A stretch of DNA of 31,419 nt from a virus: the IMG/VR virus record IMGVR_UViG_3300014962_000037, positions 1 to 31,419 of that record, one strand, 5' to 3'. Below the pieces are notes generated by a model that saw nothing but the letters and a program-made list of their open reading frames with translations, did not search any database and was not told the origin of the DNA. The position numbers and the translations under genes were made by a program. Below are positions 1 to 4,859 of the stretch, one piece after another (the stretch's first letter is position 1; each line of letters opens with the position of its first letter).

Positions 1-1
1 G

Positions 2-37
2 TCCCCCATTGGTCAAACTATCAAGTTAGAGGTGTGA
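2..37 (+). CDS. C-terminal tail of an upstream gene (partial)
   Basis: A reading frame open from the window edge ends with TGA at 35-37, two bases before the next ATG. Only eleven codons are visible, ending ...IKLEV. The tight spacing to the next gene fits the gene-dense layout of this phage, but so short an open frame could occur by chance. No function can be assigned. Confidence 0.25.
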   Translation, partial: SPIGQTIKLEV

Positions 38-38
38 T

Positions 39-209
39 ATGGGTGATGCAGATTGGTGGATTAACGAACAGATTGAGGAACGAATACACAGTTTGAAACA
101 AGATTGGAATGATTCACCCCCAATCCATTTATATGCTTGGTTAGAACAAGCATACCCCGAAGTGTTTAAACAATGGCAAGCAATTTACGATATTGAAAAG
201 GAAAGTTAA
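39..209 (+). CDS. Small hypothetical protein, 56 aa
   Basis: Starts at ATG 39 with AGAGG at 28-32 as a well-placed ribosome binding site, and ends in TAA two bases before the next ATG. The product is small, acidic and rich in Trp and Gln (MGDADWWINEQ...), predicted soluble and helical. The tail segment EVFKQW resembles EMFKQW in the protein at 3986-4261, in both cases where a GTTTAAAC palindrome overlaps the codons. No family is recognised. Confidence 0.7.
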   Translation: MGDADWWINEQIEERIHSLKQDWNDSPPIHLYAWLEQAYPEVFKQWQAIYDIEKES

Positions 210-210
210 A

Positions 211-1155
211 ATGGGATATTGGAGAAACACAAACAGTCCATACGATGTGCAACAACGAAATGGTGGCAGATTTACTTTTGAAACCATTGCCAAAAAGTAT
301 GAGGAAACCAAGCCAATCAGGGGCAAACGCAAAGACCAAAACATTAGACCGATTGGACAAAGGGACAGGTCTTGGGAACGCATGATTAAAGTATCTGATA
401 CTGAATACTATGTGTCATTCGACTACTACCAATATCGAAACCATCACAACAGGGGCATTACTTGGAAGATGGAAAATGGCATGGAATACATGACAATCCA
501 CACCCCAAAGAAAATGTGGACAGGCACAAACAATGAGTTATATCCACGCTACTTGTCATCGTCATCTACATATTGGTTTTATGATTTCAATATGCCAAAC
601 GAATTTAGCATGGCAAATTACCGAGCCAATAAGTATGTTCGCTATCAAAACAAGTATTACACCATTGAAAAGGGCGATATTACTTTCCAACGCAAACAAG
701 GTGGCAGTCCAACCGATTGGCAACCATTGGTGGTGCACAGAGAGTTTAAACACACGCTTGACCGCAAACAAACCAAAGAGTTGCGTAAACTAATCGACCC
801 ATTCCTACCATACTTTGACATCATGTGCGACATTGTGGGACACAACCAAGTATATGGGAATCATATTGCAAGGGCTATCAACAAAGGTGAGCATGGTAGT
901 GCAACACCCGAACAGGCATTGGCTTTGTTTAAACACGATGGCGAAGTGCCCGAAGAATGGTTAAGCATGGTGGAATATTACAAGTGTGATGTTAGCACCT
1001 ACCATTGGAAAACCGAAACCTATACCTACGAGAATAGAGTTGATTTAAGAGAAAAGATTGCACAACATTTATTTGAGATTGTGAAGCCATTTAAGTCCGA
1101 GCCAATAGAATTAGGTAAATTAGTGAACAACAGATATAAAGGGTGGTTTGAATAA
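211..1155 (+). CDS. Hypothetical early protein, 314 aa
   Basis: ATG 211 is preferred because AAGGA at 198-202 lies eight bases upstream; a TTG at 193 in frame would extend the protein by six residues but overlaps the previous gene. The N-terminal half is rich in Tyr, His, Trp and Arg (for example YYQYRNHHNRG), and no signal peptide or membrane segment is seen. The C-terminal part has an acidic, helical look (residues about 240-310). The stop overlaps the next start as TAATG, so the two genes are probably translationally coupled. No family is recognised. Its place at the head of the early cluster, next to a run of tiny genes, suggests a host-takeover role, but that is inference from position only. 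Confidence 0.8.
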   Translation: MGYWRNTNSPYDVQQRNGGRFTFETIAKKYEETKPIRGKRKDQNIRPIGQRDRSWERMIKVSDTEYYVSFDYYQYRNHHNRGITWKMENGMEYMTIHTPKKMWTGTNNELYPRYLSSSSTYWFYDFNMPNEFSMANYRANKYVRYQNKYYTIEKGDITFQRKQGGSPTDWQPLVVHREFKHTLDRKQTKELRKLIDPFLPYFDIMCDIVGHNQVYGNHIARAINKGEHGSATPEQALALFKHDGEVPEEWLSMVEYYKCDVSTYHWKTETYTYENRVDLREKIAQHLFEIVKPFKSEPIELGKLVNNRYKGWFE

Positions 1156-1982
1156 TGAACGACAATATTAAAGTAGCAAAATACAATGGTGTTGATACAT
1201 TCGAGGGTCTTGTGGATTTAATAAACGCAATCCACAAGGTAGTGCCTGACATTACATTTAAGCCCGAAGATATGCAAACTTATCACATCGATAGATGCTT
1301 TTATCCCGATGGCATAGCGTATTCATATCGTGTATTCCACAACGAAGATTTGAACAACCACATTGGTAGAGTGTCCCTCGAACATTGGGCTAGTAGCACC
1401 CCTAAGTATGGTATTCAAAGCATTAACATCGATGATGGTAGGCAATCGTATGGTCTTGATGGTCAATACAAAACATCAATCCATGCTAAGAATATTGTTC
1501 GAGTAGCCAAGAAGGTGTTTAAACCATTTACATTCGAGCAGATTGCTAATAGATGCAACCGACAATTCAAAGGCAGAATTGACAGTTTAGCCCAAAGTAT
1601 GCGATGGGAGTTGCGACAAAAAACTTGTGATGGCTATGAAGATTTATTAGCCGATTGGGAAAACCTATATCACATGGGCTATAAGCCAAAAAATGATAAC
1701 TTTAAAAAGATGATGGAATATGTCATGCAGAATAAAGAACGCATTGACAAATACAACAACTACAATCCCAATCATTACTTTGTTTTAATCAAAGATGACT
1801 GTGTGCAGTATCGTTTAAACATCGCACCAAAAGGTGAACCGCACATTACTGTGCCAAGTAAAGACCACCTACCCGATGAGATTAAGGGTAAGTTGTTCGT
1901 GCTAGACATCACCGACAAGCAAGACTTTGTGGAAGATGTTGGTTTAAAAGAAAACGATGGTGCGTATTGGATAATTGCATAG
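1155..1982 (+). CDS. Hypothetical early protein, 275 aa
   Basis: ATG 1155 overlaps the stop of the preceding gene (TAATG), a strong sign of coupling. The protein is soluble, with mixed charge and many Asp, Asn and Tyr residues; around residues 110-150 it has a basic helical stretch (NIVRVAKKVFKPF...). No signal peptide, membrane helix or known catalytic motif is visible. The C-terminus overlaps the TTG-started next gene by 16 bases. Two GTTTAAAC palindromes lie inside it, at 1517 and 1813, read in different frames (Phe-Lys and Leu-Asn), so they are not there for the protein's sake. Not recognised. Confidence 0.8.
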   Translation: MNDNIKVAKYNGVDTFEGLVDLINAIHKVVPDITFKPEDMQTYHIDRCFYPDGIAYSYRVFHNEDLNNHIGRVSLEHWASSTPKYGIQSINIDDGRQSYGLDGQYKTSIHAKNIVRVAKKVFKPFTFEQIANRCNRQFKGRIDSLAQSMRWELRQKTCDGYEDLLADWENLYHMGYKPKNDNFKKMMEYVMQNKERIDKYNNYNPNHYFVLIKDDCVQYRLNIAPKGEPHITVPSKDHLPDEIKGKLFVLDITDKQDFVEDVGLKENDGAYWIIA

Positions 1983-2170
1983 AAGTAGGCGATTGGGTCA
2001 TCATTGATGATGGTATCGTTGGTGAGGTGTGGAGTATGCACACTACCAACGATATTGTCGATGTATGGATTGAACGGGACAAGGGCTACATTGTAGAAAC
2101 CTTGCGGGTTCAGCATCACCGATTAACCAAGATAACTAAAGAAGTAGCTGATATAATAAAAGGTGTTTAA
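1967..2170 (+). CDS. Small beta-rich protein of the tandem 'DI(M/I)(R/K)GV' family, 67 aa, copy 1
   Basis: Starts at TTG 1967, inside the end of the previous gene; no in-frame ATG lies near the N-terminus and the segment VGDWVIIDDGIVGEVW matches the start of copy 4 (DDWVLIGNAKVGHLW). The alternating hydrophobic/charged pattern and Gly turns suggest a small SH3- or KOW-like beta barrel; that fold is inference. It ends TKEVADIIKGV, the family's shared tail, which is also encoded by the repeated junction cassette. TAA is embedded in GTTTAAAC at 2165. Function unknown; possibly binds nucleic acid or host protein. Confidence 0.65.
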   Translation: MDNCIEVGDWVIIDDGIVGEVWSMHTTNDIVDVWIERDKGYIVETLRVQHHRLTKITKEVADIIKGV

Positions 2171-2173
2171 ACG

Positions 2174-2371
2174 ATGCCAACAACATACCTAATGCACAAA
2201 ACTAGGAATATGGTGGGAGTTGCTGACCTACCTGAGTTTACTGACCTTGACGAACAACCACCACGCAGTTTTCAAATATGGTGGGAGGGTAATGCGGGAT
2301 ATACTCTATGCTCTACTTCGGTAGTTGTCCCGATTACCAAAGAGATATTTGACATAATGAGAGGTGTTTAA
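2174..2371 (+). CDS. Small tandem-family protein, 65 aa, copy 2
   Basis: ATG 2174 lies three bases after the previous stop; the ribosome site AAAAGG sits in the last codons of the preceding gene. The body (residues 1-50) shows little likeness to copy 1, but the last 13 residues, PITKEIFDIMRGV, match the family tail closely. A likely beta segment (SFQIWWEGNAGYTLCS) fits the same small-barrel idea. Stop TAA lies within GTTTAAAC at 2366. Function unknown. Confidence 0.65.
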   Translation: MPTTYLMHKTRNMVGVADLPEFTDLDEQPPRSFQIWWEGNAGYTLCSTSVVVPITKEIFDIMRGV

Positions 2372-2374
2372 ACG

Positions 2375-2596
2375 ATGTTTAAACTAAACCATTGGTATAT
2401 ACAAGATACTGTTTTAGTTTTGGTAAAAAGAAAAATACCACAAGTAGAAAAACCACTTCGCTATGACTATGAGGTGCAAGTTTGGGGTAAAGATTTTAGT
2501 CCAAGCACTACGGGGTTTGTTGCTAACGAAAAGTGTCATTTATTTACCGAAGTGCCTAAAGAAGTGGCAGATATAATGAGAGGTAATTATGAGTAA
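2375..2596 (+). CDS. Small tandem-family protein, 73 aa, copy 3
   Basis: ATG 2375 directly follows the cassette, and its first codons MFKL come from a second GTTTAAAC at 2377. The protein is rich in aromatic and basic residues and ends VPKEVADIMRGNYE, the family tail with a short extension where the cassette has changed to GAGAGGTAATTATG. It overlaps the next gene by eight bases. Probably a beta-rich small protein; function unknown. Confidence 0.65.
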   Translation: MFKLNHWYIQDTVLVLVKRKIPQVEKPLRYDYEVQVWGKDFSPSTTGFVANEKCHLFTEVPKEVADIMRGNYE

Positions 2597-2777
2597 ACCA
2601 AAAATAGATGATTGGGTGCTGATTGGCAACGCTAAAGTTGGTCATTTGTGGGACATTCGGGGCACGCATGGCATTGTGCAAGTTGAACAAGATGGATTTG
2701 CCCTTTCCCTCTCTTTCCCAATGGCAATACTAACCAAAATACCGAAATCGGTAGCTGACATAATGAGGGGTGTTTAA
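2589..2777 (+). CDS. Small tandem-family protein, 62 aa, copy 4
   Basis: ATG 2589 overlaps the previous gene; AGAGG at 2579-2583 serves as ribosome site. The N-terminal segment DDWVLIGNAKVGHLWDI resembles copy 1, followed by a VQVEQDGFALSL strand pattern, and the tail IPKSVADIMRGV matches the family. Copies 1 and 4 are the most alike end to end, so the cluster probably grew by duplication with later divergence of copies 2 and 3. Stop TAA lies in GTTTAAAC at 2772. Function unknown. Confidence 0.7.
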   Translation: MSKPKIDDWVLIGNAKVGHLWDIRGTHGIVQVEQDGFALSLSFPMAILTKIPKSVADIMRGV

Positions 2778-2780
2778 ACG

Positions 2781-3128
2781 ATGTTTAAATCAACAATACT
2801 AATAGAACGAATAGACAACCTGTTTATGGAACAGGGCGGGGGCAATGAAGTATTCCCTCGCTCTGAATTTATGCGAATGATTAGCACCAATTTAGATAAG
2901 CCCATAGAACAGGTGTGGCGGGTTAGTTTCCAAAACAATGGAGTGGATTTTTATAGTTTTGCCATGCCACAAAAAAATTTATCCATAGCGCAGCGTTTAA
3001 ACGATGTGTCGCAGCTTCCCATCTGGGCACAAGAGAGAATTGCAGTCTTGCAGATATGCGAGGTGGGCGAAACTGTTGATGGTGTGGGTCAAAAAGTATC
3101 TGAAAAGGTGTTCTATGTCATTGAGTAG
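2781..3128 (+). CDS. Hypothetical protein, 115 aa
   Basis: ATG 2781 follows the fourth junction cassette and begins MFK like copy 3. The protein has an N-terminal helical segment with a Gly-rich turn (EQGGGNEV), then a beta-like half (QVWRVSFQNNGVDFYSF) and a C-terminal acidic part. No family is recognised. It lacks the family tail, so it seems to be the first unrelated gene after the tandem array. A GTTTAAAC site at 2995 encodes Leu-Asn here. Confidence 0.65.
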   Translation: MFKSTILIERIDNLFMEQGGGNEVFPRSEFMRMISTNLDKPIEQVWRVSFQNNGVDFYSFAMPQKNLSIAQRLNDVSQLPIWAQERIAVLQICEVGETVDGVGQKVSEKVFYVIE

Positions 3129-3243
3129 CAAATACGATGATTTTGGCGAATTGGTGTGGCAAGAGCCAAAACGCAAGAGAAAACCATCAAAAAAATTTAC
3201 CTTTAACGCGGTGTTTAAACAGCTTGGCGAGGCACTAATTTGA
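3115..3243 (+). CDS. Small basic protein, 42 aa
   Basis: ATG 3115 is chosen over an in-frame ATG at 3004 because it has AAAAGG about ten bases upstream and avoids a long overlap with the previous gene. The centre is strongly basic (PKRKRKPSKKF), suggesting nucleic-acid binding or a disordered linker. It overlaps the previous gene by 14 bases and ends in TGA that overlaps a TTG start. Function unknown. Confidence 0.5.
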   Translation: MSLSSKYDDFGELVWQEPKRKRKPSKKFTFNAVFKQLGEALI

Positions 3244-3374
3244 ACATAATTGGTGCGGTGGTATTCATACCCCTTTATATTGTGATATGGGTAGTCCAAA
3301 CCCTAACTGATATGCCTTATTACTTTTGGTTATGCTTTTTGGGCTGGTGGGCATATAGGTATTACAAAAAGTAA
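3240..3374 (+). CDS. Small membrane protein with two predicted helices, 44 aa
   Basis: A TTG start at 3240 overlaps the previous TGA (TTGA), with GCGAGG about nine bases upstream. Residues 3-21 (IIGAVVFIPLYIVIWVVQT) form a clear membrane segment, and residues 25-38 (MPYYFWLCFLGWWA) a second hydrophobic aromatic one; the tail is basic (YRYYKK), so both ends may face the cytoplasm. Too small and out of place for a normal holin; possibly a host-membrane-directed early protein. The non-ATG start is the main doubt. Confidence 0.55.
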   Translation: MNIIGAVVFIPLYIVIWVVQTLTDMPYYFWLCFLGWWAYRYYKK

Positions 3375-3389
3375 TAAGTATGGTATAAT
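3362..3389 (+). promoter_or_regulatory. Extended -10 promoter before the sigma-like gene
   Basis: TATAAT at 3384-3389 is a perfect -10 box with TG one base upstream (TGGTATAAT, 3381-3389), the classic extended -10. Only a poor -35 is present (TTACAA, 3362-3367, 16-base spacer). Transcription would begin near 3396, giving a leader of about 25 bases before ATG 3421. Compare TGGTATAGA at 4842-4850. Confidence 0.6.
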
Positions 3390-3420
3390 CGGTGTTTTAC
3401 ATTCCACATTGTGAAACCCG

Positions 3421-3993
3421 ATGACCCAAAATGATATTCTAAGTGATTACTTACAGTCCCTCTATGGCATAGAACCCCTATCTGTCGAGGAAGAACACGA
3501 ATTAGCCAAAAGAATACAAAAGGGCGACCAAAAAGCCCTTGAGAAGCTAATTAGGCACAATTTGAGGTTTGTTGTGTATGTTGTGCGGGGATTGACCGCA
3601 TGGCAACATGGCAAGACCCCTGTTGAGGATATTCTGAGCATGGGCAACGAAGCCCTGTTTATGTCAGCAAGGGTGTGGAAACCCACAAATAACTCAGGAT
3701 TTGCCACCTTTGCCAAGCCATTCATTCTTAGAGGTGTTAAGCGGGAGTTGAACAACACCGAGAACCTAATCCGCTTGCCTGTCAATATTATGCTTGATAT
3801 TAAGCGTTTAAAAGTGGCAGAGAAAACCCTATCCCAAACCCTGTGTAGGCAACCTTCTAAGAGGGAAATTGCCAAAATTACTGGTATGTCGGAAAACAGG
3901 ATAGACGAGTTGCAAAACCACATAATTCGTGAACCAAGCGGATTACATGAACTTAATAACGATGACCACTTTGAGGAGAAACAAGATGACTGA
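3421..3993 (+). CDS. Phage sigma70-family factor lacking region 4, 190 aa
   Basis: The protein aligns in order with primary sigma factors: region 1.2 (residues 4-33, DILSDYLQSLYGIEPLSVEE), region 2.1 (36-60, RHNLRFVVYVVRGL), 2.2 (68-84), 2.3-2.4 (92-110, FATFAKPFILRGVKREL) and region 3 (115-172, LIRLP... to EPSGL). It then ends in an acidic tail (residues 176-190), so the region 3.2 finger and the region 4 domain that reads -35 boxes are absent. In region 2.3-2.4 the usual Trp-Trp-Ile-Arg-Gln is replaced by Pro-Phe-Ile-Leu-Arg, which predicts altered melting and -10 recognition. It should bind host RNA polymerase through region 2 and direct it to extended -10 type or activator-assisted promoters, as T4 gp55 does. 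Own promoter upstream; no strong ribosome site seen. Confidence 0.85.
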   Translation: MTQNDILSDYLQSLYGIEPLSVEEEHELAKRIQKGDQKALEKLIRHNLRFVVYVVRGLTAWQHGKTPVEDILSMGNEALFMSARVWKPTNNSGFATFAKPFILRGVKRELNNTENLIRLPVNIMLDIKRLKVAEKTLSQTLCRQPSKREIAKITGMSENRIDELQNHIIREPSGLHELNNDDHFEEKQDD

Positions 3994-4261
3994 TGAACAA
4001 AAGCAAAAATATGCCCTCTTTATACAGGCTAGGGACAAAATCCGCAATTCTAATAAGTGGATACCGCCAAAAGATGTGGTGTGCTCAGTTGATGTGACTG
4101 GGCTAAATCACCCCCTCTATCAGGCAAATTACCCCTATTTGCACTATCAGGAGATGTTTAAACAATGGCTGGAAGTTGAACCCGAATACAGGAAAAAGGA
4201 AAGAATGAGCATGATTAGAGGTGATTACAACAAACAAGATACTTGGAAGGGTGAAAAATGA
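3986..4261 (+). CDS. Hypothetical protein, 91 aa
   Basis: ATG 3986 is preferred over an in-frame upstream start at 3929 because GAGGAG lies seven bases before it; it overlaps the sigma-like gene by eight bases, so both are probably co-translated. The product is soluble, rich in Tyr, Lys and Gln, with a helical N-terminus (DEQKQKYALFIQARDKI) and the segment EMFKQWLEVEPEYRK. Function unknown; its close coupling to the sigma-like gene makes an accessory role in transcription possible but unproven. Confidence 0.7.
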   Translation: MTDEQKQKYALFIQARDKIRNSNKWIPPKDVVCSVDVTGLNHPLYQANYPYLHYQEMFKQWLEVEPEYRKKERMSMIRGDYNKQDTWKGEK

Positions 4262-4449
4262 GAGCAATACCAGTAGATATTTACGATAAAGATGGCAACC
4301 TTGTAAAAATTGAGGTCACAAATCCTGAAGGTGAGTTTATAATACAATCCTTATGGGACCCGACTGACGAGCAAACCCATGAGAATAGAGTTAATTTTAG
4401 AACTTGGACTTACAACCATTTAAGGAAAATAGGATATGAAATCGATTAA
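4258..4449 (+). CDS. Hypothetical protein, 63 aa
   Basis: ATG 4258 overlaps the previous stop as ATGA; AAGGGTGA upstream gives the ribosome site. The first half looks like a short beta domain (IPVDIYDKDGNLVKIEV), followed by a helical C-terminus with Trp and Tyr. No family recognised. It overlaps the following secreted-peptide gene by 14 bases. Confidence 0.65.
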   Translation: MRAIPVDIYDKDGNLVKIEVTNPEGEFIIQSLWDPTDEQTHENRVNFRTWTYNHLRKIGYEID

Positions 4450-4576
4450 AACCATAGTAGCAACCCTCTTCTTAGTTCAATCTTTGAGCGTTTTGGCAGA
4501 TACGGTCATCGTCAACACCCCAAGCGGTGGTCAGACGGTCTGTATCGTCCAGGGGAGCGTAATTACCTGCTTTTAA
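4436..4576 (+). CDS. Small secreted peptide with two cysteines, 46 aa
   Basis: ATG 4436 with AAGGA at 4422-4426. The N-terminus is a model signal peptide: MKSIK, a hydrophobic core (residues 6-19), then SVLA before a likely signal peptidase I cut after Ala-21. The predicted mature peptide is about 25 residues, beta-prone, with a Gly-Gly turn and two cysteines (C36 and C45) able to form a disulphide in the periplasm. It is the last gene before the strong terminator at 4602. Export of a tiny disulphide peptide by a lytic-style phage suggests envelope action such as superinfection exclusion or lysis control; this is inference. Confidence 0.75.
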   Translation: MKSIKTIVATLFLVQSLSVLADTVIVNTPSGGQTVCIVQGSVITCF

Positions 4577-4584
4577 GCAAAATT

Positions 4585-4703
4585 GTCACAGTAGTCACAG
4601 TAGTCAGGGTCTAATTCACTTTACCCTGACTTTTTTATTTTTTATTTTTTAATTTTAAAAAAATAAATAAAATAAAGGGTGACTACTATGACTACTATGA
4701 CTA
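4585..4703 (+). repeat. Inverted iterons around an AT tract
   Basis: The left arm 4585-4605 (GTCACAGTA twice, then GTC) and the right arm 4681-4701 (GACTACTAT twice, then GAC) are reverse complements at 19 of 21 positions. The two mismatches fall at the same place in each 9-bp unit. The arms enclose the terminator and a homopolymer-rich A/T tract. This could be paired binding sites for the replication protein or a large cruciform. Confidence 0.7.
4602..4636 (+). terminator. Intrinsic terminator ending the early unit
   Basis: A perfect 9-bp stem, AGTCAGGGT (4602-4610) with ACCCTGACT (4623-4631), has a 12-base loop and is followed by TTTTTTATTTTTT. It lies 25 bases after the stop of the secreted-peptide gene and should end plus-strand transcription from the sigma-factor promoter. 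Confidence 0.85.
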
Positions 4704-4823
4704 AAGTTGTTAACTGGAGTCATTTGTCGCTAAAATTGGGCTATCTTCGGTTAACGTGTGTCAGGGTATGACCAAAATTGTCTACATAACTTCTAGTTAT
4801 ATGGCTTATAACTAAATATTATA

Positions 4824-4850
4824 TTGAATTTCGTTTAAACATGGTATAGA
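4824..4850 (+). promoter_or_regulatory. Promoter of the replication operon
   Basis: TTGAAT (4824-4829), a 15-base spacer and TATAGA (4845-4850) with an extended -10 TG (TGGTATAGA, 4842-4850). The spacer contains a GTTTAAAC palindrome at 4833-4840, where a bound protein would block RNA polymerase. The predicted transcript starts at about 4857, leaving almost no leader before ATG 4860, so the message may be nearly leaderless. Confidence 0.5.
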
Positions 4851-4859
4851 ATTCGTTAT

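Larger units (their letters stand above)
2141..2783 (+). repeat. Four copies of a gene-junction cassette
   Basis: Four similar stretches end four successive small genes and lead into the next start: 2141-2176, 2341-2377, 2561-2591 and about 2745-2783. Each reads roughly GCTGAYATAATGAGAGG, and three continue with TGTTTAAACGATG. The cassette holds at once the C-terminal codons for A/F-D-I-M-R-G-V, a Shine-Dalgarno AGAGG, the stop codon TAA inside GTTTAAAC, and the next ATG. Copies 1 and 3 also contain TATAAT. The conserved protein tails may therefore partly reflect conserved DNA. Confidence 0.75.
4577..4859 (+). other. Gene-free gap; candidate replication origin
   Basis: The 283 bases between the secreted-peptide gene and the primase-helicase contain no convincing gene. 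They hold two 9-bp repeats GTCACAGTA (4585-4602), a terminator hairpin, a nearly pure A/T tract (about 4631-4676), and two inverted 9-bp repeats GACTACTAT (4681-4698). Further on is an AT-rich stretch (about 4787-4830) and a promoter. Iterons flanking an AT-rich unwinding tract, directly upstream of a P4/D5-type replicase gene, is the usual layout of an origin recognised by that protein. Confidence 0.55.

Noticed and set aside
2141-2783. A CRISPR-like array of spaced repeats
   Set aside because: The spacing is about 200 bases, the repeats coincide with gene ends and starts, and the intervening sequence is coding; this is a tandem gene family.
3462-3923. A minus-strand open frame opposite the sigma-like gene
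   Set aside because: The plus-strand frame has clear sigma70 homology; the reverse frame is a shadow.
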